A stretch of 64,000 nt of DNA from Peptoniphilus sp. KCTC 25270 (GTDB lineage Bacteria; Bacillota; Clostridia; Tissierellales; Peptoniphilaceae): assembly GCF_021012875.1 (NCBI RefSeq), contig NZ_JAJMZJ010000003.1, positions 124,001-188,000 on the forward strand. Direction: 5' to 3'. Within the stretch, counting starts at the first letter, position 1; the number at the start of each line of letters is the position of its first letter. The translations under genes were made by a program, and so were the position numbers. Below are positions 52,021 to 59,953 of this stretch, piece by piece. The notes beneath the pieces are model-generated. The model was not told where the DNA came from, searched no databases, and was given only the letters and a program-made list of their open reading frames with translations.

Positions 52021-52923
52021 CTATGCCACTTTATTATTACGATTTGGTTTCAAAAGCTTAGACCCAAACTGTGCCACCATAATGCCCAAAAATACCAAAC
52101 TACAACCAATCACTTTTTGCAAAGTAAAAGATTCTCCCACAATGAAATAAGCCGCCAAAGCACCAAATAAAGATTCCGTACTAATAATCAAAGCCGTCTT
52201 CGATGGACGAGCATATTGTTGAGAAAAATTTTGAATCCCGTAGGCCACAGAAGTATTCAACAAAGTCAAATACAACAGTCCCAAAATAACCGGAAGAGTC
52301 GGCGCCTGCGTAAACACGCTGCCCCCTTTAACAAAGGCCAATCCCAAGGCCACAAACCCGGAAGTGTAAAGTTGCACAATGGTAAACCCAATGGGAGAAG
52401 AAACAGTCCCCGCATGATAATCCACCCGCAACATTTGAATCGCAAAAAGCAACGCATAAATAAAAGTCAGAATGTCCCCAAAATTAATGGTAAATCCATC
52501 CTTTAAGCTTAAAAAGCCCACGCCAACAAAAGCCAAAAGAGAAGCCGACAACATAATATTTCCCGGATATCTCTTATAAACCAACCAATAGAGAAGAGGC
52601 ACCGTAACCACATAGGTCACAATAATAAAACTCTGTTGGGCCGGCGTCGTATATTGAAGGCCAATCATCTGAAAAGCCGTACCCACTCCCAAAAGCAAAC
52701 CAACCTCTATACCAGCTTTTATTGTTTTCTTATCTAAAGCACGAAAGTCTTTCGGGAAAATCATCGCCAAAAGCGTCGACCCGACAAAAAATCGAATCAC
52801 CATAATCCAGTAAGGGTCCATCCCCTCTAGGGTAACCTTTCCCGCCACAAAGGTTCCACCCCAAATCATAGCCAACACAAATAGCAATCCCTCCGCAAGG
52901 AGAGTTTTTTTATGATTTTCCAC
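52021..52923 (-). CDS. EamA/DMT-superfamily transporter
   Basis: A 300-residue ten-helix protein with two EamA repeats (AMIWGGTFVAGKVTLEG near the N-terminus, LLNTSVAYGIQNFSQQYA in the second half). Solutes of the family vary (amino acids, nucleotides, sugars). GTG start at 52923, RBS AGGTAGG at the surE stop. Confidence 0.9.
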   Translation of the reverse strand: MENHKKTLLAEGLLFVLAMIWGGTFVAGKVTLEGMDPYWIMVIRFFVGSTLLAMIFPKDFRALDKKTIKAGIEVGLLLGVGTAFQMIGLQYTTPAQQSFIIVTYVVTVPLLYWLVYKRYPGNIMLSASLLAFVGVGFLSLKDGFTINFGDILTFIYALLFAIQMLRVDYHAGTVSSPIGFTIVQLYTSGFVALGLAFVKGGSVFTQAPTLPVILGLLYLTLLNTSVAYGIQNFSQQYARPSKTALIISTESLFGALAAYFIVGESFTLQKVIGCSLVFLGIMVAQFGSKLLKPNRNNKVA

Positions 52924-52934
52924 GATCGCAAATC

Positions 52935-53699
52935 CTACCTTTCTTCAACCCAAGAACCCACGCGACGGATCAAATCACGATTGTTCATATCATAAATCAA
53001 CGGAGTCAACGTAGCATATCCATCATCCAAATACGCACGGTCCGTTCCCTCTAAATTCTCAGGACGGTTTCTTCCCTTTAGAACCAAACTTCTTTGACCA
53101 TCCACTTCTTCCTCATAATAATAATCATAAACCGGACCGCCAATTTCAGCCACCTTCACGCCCTTAATTTCCTCATAATCCAAATAAGGCACATTAATAT
53201 TCAAAACCATTATTGGCGTATCCTTTTGCAACCACTCATCCTTTACCTTATTGCAAATTTCCAAAGCAATGCGAGCCGCCGTATCAAAACGAGCCGTGCC
53301 ATTCACCCATTTCGAAGAAACCGCAACCGAAGGAATCGAAAACACATTGGCCTCAATGGCAGCACTTACAGTCCCTGAATAAATAATGTCCATTCCCGCA
53401 TTGTATCCCAAATTGATTCCCGAAAAAACCACATCCGGTTTCTCCTCCAAAATCTTATCCAAAGCCGCACGAACACAATCCGCTGGCGTACCAGACACAC
53501 TATAAGCCTTGGAACGAACGCCCTCCAACTCCACATCTTTCACAATCAAAGGACGATGGATCGTAATCGCATGGCTTTGCCCAGAATGTTCCTCCTCTGG
53601 CGCCACAATAATCACCTCATGATTCTTCTCCAACTCCATCGCCAAAGTACGAATCCCCGGAGCAAAAACACCATCATCATTGGTCAACAAAATTTTCAT
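52935..53699 (-). CDS. surE: 5'/3'-nucleotidase SurE
   Basis: A 254-residue metal-dependent nucleotidase. It has LLTNDDGVFAPGI, VVAPEEEHSGQSHAITIH in the VIVAPxxxxSG style, and VVFSGINLGYNAG and YSGTVSAA. It removes phosphate from nucleotides. RBS AGGAGG. It lies between yycJ-like and the EamA gene. Confidence 0.95.
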   Translation of the reverse strand: MKILLTNDDGVFAPGIRTLAMELEKNHEVIIVAPEEEHSGQSHAITIHRPLIVKDVELEGVRSKAYSVSGTPADCVRAALDKILEEKPDVVFSGINLGYNAGMDIIYSGTVSAAIEANVFSIPSVAVSSKWVNGTARFDTAARIALEICNKVKDEWLQKDTPIMVLNINVPYLDYEEIKGVKVAEIGGPVYDYYYEEEVDGQRSLVLKGRNRPENLEGTDRAYLDDGYATLTPLIYDMNNRDLIRRVGSWVEER

Positions 53700-53708
53700 C
53701 CAAACCTC

Positions 53709-54497
53709 CTAAATTTCAATCACATTAGAATTCATCTTCGGTTTCGCAACCTCTAAAATAAAATCAATTCCCTCATGGAATTTTCGTTTCTCCAAATATT
53801 CACGAGCCGTACGAGAAGCAATAATCGGCATATTATTCTCCCCAGACAAATGAGCCAAAACAACATGTTCCCCTTTTCGACTCAAAAGCTGACCCAAAAT
53901 TTCCGCCGCATGATCATTGGACAAATGGCCCCGATTCGACGCAATCCGATCCTTCAAACGACGAGGATACGGCCCATTCTGCAACATCTGAAGATCATGG
54001 TTCGACTCCAAATAATACAAATCGCTCCCACTCATCTTCTCCAACATCTTCGAATTCACCCAGCCCGTATCCGTCAAAAGAGAAATCCTCTTCTCCTGGT
54101 TTTCAACAACAAATCCCGTCCCCTCCACACAATCGTGAAAAATCGACATAGGATAAATCGCCAAATCCTTATAGAAAAAAGCCTCTCCATTCACAAAACA
54201 ATTCTGCTTACTCGTCTCAATCTGTTTCACCGTATTCTCCATGGCCAACCACGTATTTCCATTGGCAAAAACATCCAAATGGTAACGGCGCGCCAAAATA
54301 CCAACGCCCTTAATATGATCCGAATGTTCATGGGTAACAAAAATCGCATCCAAAGAATGAGGATCCACACCAATCTCTTTCAAATTGGTCTCAATCGCCT
54401 TACCACTAAGGCCCGCATCCACTAAAATCCGCGCATTCTCCGTTTCTATATATTGACAGTTTCCACTACTGCCACTAGTAATCGAGCAAAATTTCAT
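53709..54497 (-). CDS. MBL-fold metallohydrolase, YycJ/WalJ family
   Basis: A 262-residue beta-lactamase-fold protein. It begins MKFCSITSGSSGNCQYIE and has the metal motif THEHSDHIKG, then His in RGHLSNDHAAE and AHLSGENN. YycJ-type members are linked to DNA repair or replication control. ATG 54497 has GGAGGAG; the ATG at 54536 lacks one. A TATAAT box lies 27 bp upstream of 54497. Confidence 0.9.
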   Translation of the reverse strand: MKFCSITSGSSGNCQYIETENARILVDAGLSGKAIETNLKEIGVDPHSLDAIFVTHEHSDHIKGVGILARRYHLDVFANGNTWLAMENTVKQIETSKQNCFVNGEAFFYKDLAIYPMSIFHDCVEGTGFVVENQEKRISLLTDTGWVNSKMLEKMSGSDLYYLESNHDLQMLQNGPYPRRLKDRIASNRGHLSNDHAAEILGQLLSRKGEHVVLAHLSGENNMPIIASRTAREYLEKRKFHEGIDFILEVAKPKMNSNVIEI

Positions 54498-54675
54498 AAA
54501 TCTCCTCCACTCTCTATTATAACAAAGAATAAGCAATTAAAAAGGAAAAGGGTGGAAAAAAAGGAAAATGATAATGTTTATCTTACATTTTTTTAACAAA
54601 AGAACACAAAAAGAGGATTTCCTCGGAATAACAAACGCTCCAACCACTTTATTTCCACGGAGTCCTCCCTTTTAT

Positions 54676-54821
54676 GTCATTTCGAGGGAGCGAAGCGATT
54701 CGAGAAATCTCACCGGGGTCCACGCAAACCTGGGGGAAAGCCCTTGGGAATGAGAACGTAAGACCCCTGTCAGATTTCTCCACTACAAAATCCCTGGCGG
54801 AATTTTTCCGGTCGAAATGAC
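54676..54821 (+). repeat. MITE-like palindromic repeat, copy 1 (variant)
   Basis: Ends GTCATTTCGA and TCGAAATGAC are inverted. Inside are GAGAAATCTCAC and the diverged arm CAGATTTCTCC. It matches copies 2 and 3 at both ends and in the middle but is shorter (146 bp) and more diverged. Confidence 0.85.
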
Positions 54822-54865
54822 GTAACTATCAGAGGATAATACAACTGTATGAACCCGCCCTCCGC

Positions 54866-54987
54866 GAATCCATACAATGCTTTTTCGCCAGAAAAAGCCA
54901 CCGATAGAAAAGCGTTAGGGTAACAAGGGTGGGGGTCCTAGGGGAGGGACATAGGGCGAATCGCAACGCCCTTGTCCCTGCCCCTAG
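54866..54987 (+). repeat. Two-hairpin structured element A
   Basis: GCTTTTTC-GCCA-GAAAAAGC (54879-54898) then a long GC-rich stem, CTAGGGG...CCCCTAG (54938-54987), with inner arms around the loop AATCGCAA (54959-54966) and only two bulges. It is an inverted homologue of the element at 55360-55475. Confidence 0.7.
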
Positions 54988-55116
54988 AAAGCAAAGCACA
55001 AAAGAATGAGAAAGTTTGCGGAATTCACGAAGAAAGGAAGAATCAAAAATATCCCTTTTTCCTCCACGGAGCACCATCCCAACCACGTCATTTCCAGGGA
55101 ACACCCTCCCTTTTAT

Positions 55117-55275
55117 GTCATTTCGACTAAGAAAAAACGTCAGTTTTTTCGCACGGAGAAATCTCACCGGGGTGGGCGTACACCTGGGGGAAGTCCCTTG
55201 GAACGACAAACGTAAGAGGCATGTGAGATTTCTCCGCTACAAAATCCCTAACGGAATTTTTCCGGTCGAAATGAC
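55117..55275 (+). repeat. MITE-like palindromic repeat, copy 2
   Basis: 159 bp with inverted ends GTCATTTCGA/TCGAAATGAC and a nested GAGAAATCTCAC/GTGAGATTTCTC. It differs from copy 3 at about two positions. Confidence 0.88.
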
Positions 55276-55359
55276 GTAAGTGGATAAGGGAAAAAGAGGT
55301 TTTGTTGATTCCTAGGTAACCGAAAACTTCATATACTTTCTTATTTCTTTATTTCTTTA

Positions 55360-55475
55360 CCCGGGGAGGGCGAAGGGAGTTGCGATTCTCCCTCATGCCC
55401 TCCCCGGGACCCCTCCCTTACACCCTCAAAACGCGCTGAATGTACGCTTTTCTACGAAAAGCATTCTATGGATTC
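55360..55475 (-). repeat. Two-hairpin structured element B (inverted)
   Basis: Read on the minus strand: GAATCC, GCTTTTC-GTA-GAAAAGC, then the stem CCCGGGG...CCCCGGG around loop AATCGCAA. It aligns with element A along most of its length with compensating stem changes. Confidence 0.7.
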
Positions 55476-55568
55476 ATGACGGATTGATTCTTCTGTTGGG
55501 GAAAGAAAGAGAGAGTTACGGCCCACCCGACCTTTCTTGTTTTCTGAGGGAGCACCCCCCCCTACCAC

Positions 55569-55727
55569 GTCATTTCGACTAAGAAAAAACGTCAGTTTTT
55601 TCGCACGGAGAAATCTCACCAGGGTGGGCGTACACCTGGGGGAAGGCCCTTGGAACGACAAACGTAAGAGGCATGTGAGATTTCTCCGCTACAAAATCCC
55701 TAACGGAATTTTTCCGGTCGAAATGAC
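55569..55727 (+). repeat. MITE-like palindromic repeat, copy 3
   Basis: 159 bp, nearly identical to copy 2 (differences seen only in CCGGGG/CCAGGG and GTCCC/GGCCC). Confidence 0.88.
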
Positions 55728-55815
55728 GTAATGGGAAAAATCCTTCCGTGCTTACTCGGTCGAAATGGCGTAAGTGGGGAAAATCCTTCCGTACTTCCTC
55801 GCTCGAAATGACGTA
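55718..55815 (+). repeat. Tandem 42-43-bp repeat of the MITE right end
   Basis: TCGAAATGACGTAA (55718), TCGAAATGGCGTAA (55760) and TCGAAATGACGTAA (55803) recur with GGGAAAAATCCTTCCGT-type sequence between. Confidence 0.75.
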
Positions 55816-55848
55816 AACGGGGAACCCCCTCCCTCCTCCCCCACACAC

Positions 55849-55879
55849 AAAAAAAGACGAAGGACACACGTCCCTCGCC
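55849..55879 (-). terminator. Terminator of the pilus/sortase operon
   Basis: Minus strand: GGCGAGGGAC-GTGT-GTCCTTCGTC (three G-U pairs) then T7, just past the sortase stop at 55888. Confidence 0.85.
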
Positions 55880-55887
55880 TCTTCTCT

Positions 55888-56745
55888 CTATCCACGCAAA
55901 TATTTCGCGAAACGCCACAACACAAAAAGCAACAAAGCCCAACCAAGAGCCGTAACAATATACACCCCATAAGTTGTCCATGTCACAATCCGATTCGGCG
56001 CCCGATCCACAACCGAAACATTTCCCGCCTCATCCGAAACCACCGGCGTATCCAACACCCGTTCCGCATGAACCAACAAACGCAAAGGCCTTGGTGCCCG
56101 ACGAGGATGACAAGTCAACAACGTCAAAATATCCTTGCCCTCCACCGGCATCAAAGTCTCCCACTGAGCCGGACGAATAACCTCCTCCGTCGTAACCGAA
56201 TAGGTCAACGTCTCGCCCTTGCGATCAATATAAATCCGATCGCCCGTTTCCAATTCCTCCAAATGAAGGAACATCACATCATTGTACCAACCACGATGGC
56301 CCGCAATCACCGAACGCGTACCCACGCCGCCAACAGGCAAACTCGTCCCATCAATCTGGGCAACGCCCTTAGCCAAATTCCGAGCCGAAGCCCCTAAATA
56401 AATCGGCTTCTCAATCTCCAACGCCGGAATTCGAAGAAAAGCAAACACGCCATTCTCATCCACAGAAACATCCGTCTCCGGCTCGTAATCCTCCGCCAAG
56501 AAAGGATCCACCGCATCCGGCTCTCCCTCCTGCAAACGCTGCTGATACGCAGCAATCTCCGCCTCTTGGGCCGCTTCCTCTTCCTGAGTCTGAGCCTGCG
56601 CATTTTTCATAAACTCCTTATACGCAAGCCCCGAACTCCACTGATTCCAACTCATTCCCGTAAAAGCAAACAAAGGAATCCCAATACCAAGAAGGATCAA
56701 CAAATATCCCAAGGTACGCTTAATCGTCTTTGGTTTCTTTTTCAT
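55888..56745 (-). CDS. Class C sortase (third in the cluster)
   Basis: A 285-residue pilus sortase. N- and C-terminal membrane helices flank the catalytic domain. The His is in IAGHRGWYND, Cys in LTLLTCHPRRAPR, and Arg in LRLLVHAER. A lid segment, VDPFLAED (about residues 80-87), carries the DPF motif seen in class C enzymes. The catalytic domain is the most diverged of the three. It overlaps the preceding sortase by 26 nt. Confidence 0.92.
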   Translation of the reverse strand: MKKKPKTIKRTLGYLLILLGIGIPLFAFTGMSWNQWSSGLAYKEFMKNAQAQTQEEEAAQEAEIAAYQQRLQEGEPDAVDPFLAEDYEPETDVSVDENGVFAFLRIPALEIEKPIYLGASARNLAKGVAQIDGTSLPVGGVGTRSVIAGHRGWYNDVMFLHLEELETGDRIYIDRKGETLTYSVTTEEVIRPAQWETLMPVEGKDILTLLTCHPRRAPRPLRLLVHAERVLDTPVVSDEAGNVSVVDRAPNRIVTWTTYGVYIVTALGWALLLFVLWRFAKYLRG

Positions 56746-57601
56746 AAGATTTCACCTTCTTCGTAACCTTTCGCTCTTCCTTAAACTGATATCCAGCAAT
56801 CGTCGATAACAACAAAACAATAAACAAAGCAATCTTCAAATAATCCAACCAATCCATGTTTGGCAACAAATTGGTCAACTTCGACTCATCCACAGGAGGC
56901 GTATAAGGAATCCGATGCCCCCGAACCAACAACCGATGAGAATTGATCATATAAGGCGTACACGTCAAAAGCGTCGCATAATCCTCGCCCTCCACAACCA
57001 AAACCGGCTCAAAATTCGTCGGCTCCACCGTCAAAATTTGATCCACCTCATAAGCCAACACCGTCTCAATATTGTGAATGTAAAACACATCCCCCTCATG
57101 AAGACGATCCAACTGACGGAACAACTTCTTCGTCGGCAAACCACGATGGGCCGTAATCACCGTATGAGTACTATTGCCCCCAATCGGCAAACTCGTACCC
57201 TCCAAATGGCCCGCACCCTTCTGCAAAATGCTCTCCGACGTTCCCGCATAAATGGGAATATCCTCATTCATCTTAGGAATCTCAACATGCCCAATCTTCT
57301 CCTGAATCTCAAGCATACGAGCATACTCCGCCCGGCCACGCTCCTCCAACTCCGTATAGGGATCCGAAAGACGAGAAGGATCCAAGGTCTCATTATACGC
57401 CCGAGCCAAAGCCATACGCTCCGCAATTAGCGCCGGATCCATCTCCACACGCTCCCCCTCAAAAGAAGCAATCTCACGGCTCGCCTCCACACGATAATAC
57501 CACTGAGAAAACATCGGATACATCATAATCAAAAAGCCCATCAGAAAAAGAAGGCCAAACCCAAAAGACTGTCTCCTCTTCTTATTCTTCTTTTTCTTCA
57601 T
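56720..57601 (-). CDS. Class C sortase (second in the cluster)
   Basis: A 293-residue enzyme; very basic start (MKKKKNKKRRQS), then membrane helix, lid motif SDPYTE (about residues 80-85), His in ITAHRGLPTKK, Cys in ATLLTCTPYMINSH, Arg in HRLLVRGHRIPY, C-terminal membrane helix. It shares long stretches with the next sortase upstream (GHLEGTSLPIGGNSTH), which points to duplication. Confidence 0.95.
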   Translation of the reverse strand: MKKKKNKKRRQSFGFGLLFLMGFLIMMYPMFSQWYYRVEASREIASFEGERVEMDPALIAERMALARAYNETLDPSRLSDPYTELEERGRAEYARMLEIQEKIGHVEIPKMNEDIPIYAGTSESILQKGAGHLEGTSLPIGGNSTHTVITAHRGLPTKKLFRQLDRLHEGDVFYIHNIETVLAYEVDQILTVEPTNFEPVLVVEGEDYATLLTCTPYMINSHRLLVRGHRIPYTPPVDESKLTNLLPNMDWLDYLKIALFIVLLLSTIAGYQFKEERKVTKKVKSYEKETKDD

Positions 57602-58562
57602 TGGATTTCTCCTCTACTATAGGAACTTCTTTCCCGGCCTTCGCCTGGGTCAACTCCTGTTCCTGCTTCTTCATCTCCTTCAATTCCCATTCCATCTTCT
57701 TCCGTTTTTTTCGCAAATAATAAATAACAATCAACAACAAAAGAATCAAAGCCAACGAAATAAAGAATAAATATTTATACATAAAGCTAGCCGCATTCTC
57801 AGCAATCAACGCCTCATCCACCGCAGGAATATATTCCACCTGATGCCCACGCACCAACAAACGATGGGTATTCACCATCAAAGGCGTACAAGTCAAAAGC
57901 GTCACATAATCATGCCCCGGAACAATTAACAAATCGCTAAAATCCGTCGGCTCAATCACCTTAATTTGGTCCACCTGATAGGCAAGGATACCGCCCACAT
58001 TGTGAACGTAAAACTTATCCCCGATTTCCATCTTCTCCAAATCCGTAAACAACTTCGCCGTCGGCAAACCCGAATGAGCCGTCAAAACCGCATGAGTACT
58101 ATTGCCCCCAATCGGCAAACTCGTACCCTCCAAATGGCCAACACCCTTTTGAAGGACCTCCTCCGCCGTACCCGCATAAATCGGAAGCTTCTCATTAATC
58201 TTCGGAATCTCAACAACCCCAATCTTCTCGTGAACCTCAAGCATACGAGCATACTCCGCCCGACCCTGAGCCAAACGATTCTCAGCATAAGGATCCTCCG
58301 AAACCACATTATTCAAAGAATCATTATACGCCCGAGCCAAAGCCAAACGCTCCTCAATCTCCTCCGGAGAAAGCTCCGCAACACCCTGCTCAAAGCTCGC
58401 AACCTGCTCATTGGCCTCCACACGATAATACCAACGAGAAAACTGAGGATAGAGAAGGACAAGCAGACCCAACAAGAAAATGAGCCCCAAAAGGAATTGC
58501 TTCCTCCGCTTCTTTCTACTTTTCTTCTTTTTCTTCTTCTTTTTTTTCGTTTCGTCTGTCAT
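57582..58562 (-). CDS. Class C sortase (first in the cluster)
   Basis: A 326-residue pilus sortase. A run of nine Lys follows MTDET. Then a membrane helix, lid EDPYAE, His in LTAHSGLPTAK, Cys in VTLLTCTPLMVNTH and Arg in HRLLVRGHQVEY; a C-terminal helix and a charged tail follow. ATG 58562 has the better ribosome site than the longer 58577. It is most similar to the second sortase. Confidence 0.95.
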   Translation of the reverse strand: MTDETKKKKKKKKKSRKKRRKQFLLGLIFLLGLLVLLYPQFSRWYYRVEANEQVASFEQGVAELSPEEIEERLALARAYNDSLNNVVSEDPYAENRLAQGRAEYARMLEVHEKIGVVEIPKINEKLPIYAGTAEEVLQKGVGHLEGTSLPIGGNSTHAVLTAHSGLPTAKLFTDLEKMEIGDKFYVHNVGGILAYQVDQIKVIEPTDFSDLLIVPGHDYVTLLTCTPLMVNTHRLLVRGHQVEYIPAVDEALIAENAASFMYKYLFFISLALILLLLIVIYYLRKKRKKMEWELKEMKKQEQELTQAKAGKEVPIVEEKSNEEKEE

Positions 58563-58604
58563 GTCTCTTCCCCTCAAAAAAGGGTCTCTTACGAGACCCC
58601 CTTA

Positions 58605-59897
58605 TCACTCGGCATCAGAAGAATCCTCTTCCTTCACCAATTTACAGCCAATACCAGATAAGACAACACCGGCACCTACCATAACATAAAGCAAAATATC
58701 CCCCGTTTTAGGAATGGCAATACGCTTAGAAGTGCCACCATTATTTGGCGTTCTAGTAGTTGTTGTCGTTCCACCGCCGCCACCTCCGCCACCGGAGTAT
58801 GTGCCGTCTTTCTTATTCTCAATGAAGCTCACCTTCTCCTCTTTGGAAGAAGCCGTAACCTCAAAGGCAACTGGACTAGATAAAATTTCATAACCCTCTG
58901 GAGCCTTAACTTCCCATAAATAATACACTCCAAAAGGCAAATTGTCTACGGAAAACTTTCCTTGCTCATCAGAAGTCAACGTATAGTCTCTTCCCTCACG
59001 TTGAATGGCTATATATTTCCCTTCATCGTTTTTCTGGGCCACCTTAAAAACAGCAGCAGCCAAAGGCGTCTTGTTGGCGTCATTGGCATGTTTCACAAAA
59101 TGGAAACCACCCGTCTCTCCAGGAATCTTATCATTGATTACCTTCAAGAAACGAAGGCGCCCCGGCTCAATCACAAAAGAATGATCCTTCTGGCGAATAG
59201 AATACCCATCCAAAGGCGCCACCTCACGGAACAAATAATTCCCCGGAGGCAACTTCGTAATCTGAATCAAACCACTGGCATCCGTATACAAAATGTCGGT
59301 CTTTCCCTTCTCATCATACACGTTTCCAGACAAAGGAACAAGAACTTCTTTTCCCTCATCAATTCGATACAATTGGAACCCAACGCCCTGCAAAGGACGA
59401 TTCTCGTTGTCAACCTTCGTCAACTGAACCCCCGACGATGTCTTCTTCGGTTGAAAAACAACCTCGCCACCCGGCTGAAGCACCGCCACAAAAGGCAAAA
59501 ACTCACCCATTCCGCCATCTTCCGTCTGCATGCGAACATAATAGCGACCCGGAGCCAAATCCGAAAAAACCGTCTTACCCTCTGCATCCGTCGGTTCAGA
59601 AACCCTAGGTTCCCCATACTCTTTCGTCAAATTCTCTTTCGATTGAACATACAAAGACTGAGCCAACTTCAAAATTTCCTCGCTGGAGCTCTTCGTATAC
59701 TCCTCATCAATCGCCCATAACAAAAAACGATATCCTTCATAGCTACTACCCGATTCTCCCTCTGTAGGAGCTACATCAATGGTCAAGCGCTGGCCCCCCT
59801 GCCCAAAGACAAGAGCGCCTTGCATAACCACCGTTAGAACGAACAGGAAGGCCACCAACGGGGCTATTCTATGGAATTTTGTTTTCTTGTTTTGCAT
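58605..59897 (-). CDS. LPXTG-type minor pilin with Cna-B/SpaA-like domains
   Basis: A 430-residue wall protein. Signal peptide to about residue 32 (VVMQGALVFGQGG). Three Cna-B-type modules follow, with LAPGRYYVR, KLPPGNYLFREVAPLDGY and FGVYYLWEVKAPEGYE as E-box-style ends. A Gly8 and Thr-rich linker leads to the sorting signal IPKTGD, a hydrophobic helix and KLVKEEDSSDAE. The motif is I-P-K-T-G rather than LPXTG. Fits a tip or side pilin for the class C sortases downstream. Confidence 0.9.
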   Translation of the reverse strand: MQNKKTKFHRIAPLVAFLFVLTVVMQGALVFGQGGQRLTIDVAPTEGESGSSYEGYRFLLWAIDEEYTKSSSEEILKLAQSLYVQSKENLTKEYGEPRVSEPTDAEGKTVFSDLAPGRYYVRMQTEDGGMGEFLPFVAVLQPGGEVVFQPKKTSSGVQLTKVDNENRPLQGVGFQLYRIDEGKEVLVPLSGNVYDEKGKTDILYTDASGLIQITKLPPGNYLFREVAPLDGYSIRQKDHSFVIEPGRLRFLKVINDKIPGETGGFHFVKHANDANKTPLAAAVFKVAQKNDEGKYIAIQREGRDYTLTSDEQGKFSVDNLPFGVYYLWEVKAPEGYEILSSPVAFEVTASSKEEKVSFIENKKDGTYSGGGGGGGGTTTTTRTPNNGGTSKRIAIPKTGDILLYVMVGAGVVLSGIGCKLVKEEDSSDAE

Positions 59898-59953
59898 CCT
59901 TCAATACCCCCTAGGTCAGCCTCGGTTCATAAGAAATCTAAGAACGTTGCTGA

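Larger units (their letters stand above)
54498..55887. other. 1.4-kb gene-free repeat island
   Basis: No gene is supported; short frames here come from repeats. From left to right: MITE-like copy 1 (54676-54821), hairpin element A (54866-54987), MITE copy 2 (55117-55275), inverted hairpin element B (55360-55475), MITE copy 3 (55569-55727), and a 42-43-bp tandem of the MITE right end (55718-55845). Then comes the sortase terminator. Confidence 0.85.

Noticed and set aside
54676-55815. CRISPR array
   Set aside because: Repeat lengths (146-159 bp, and a 42-43-bp tandem with similar spacers) and spacing do not fit direct repeats with unique spacers, and no cas genes are near.
54568-55981. Several short open frames in the repeat island
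   Set aside because: They follow repeat copies, lack ribosome sites and family motifs, and the same peptide recurs with each MITE copy. They are by-products of the repeats.
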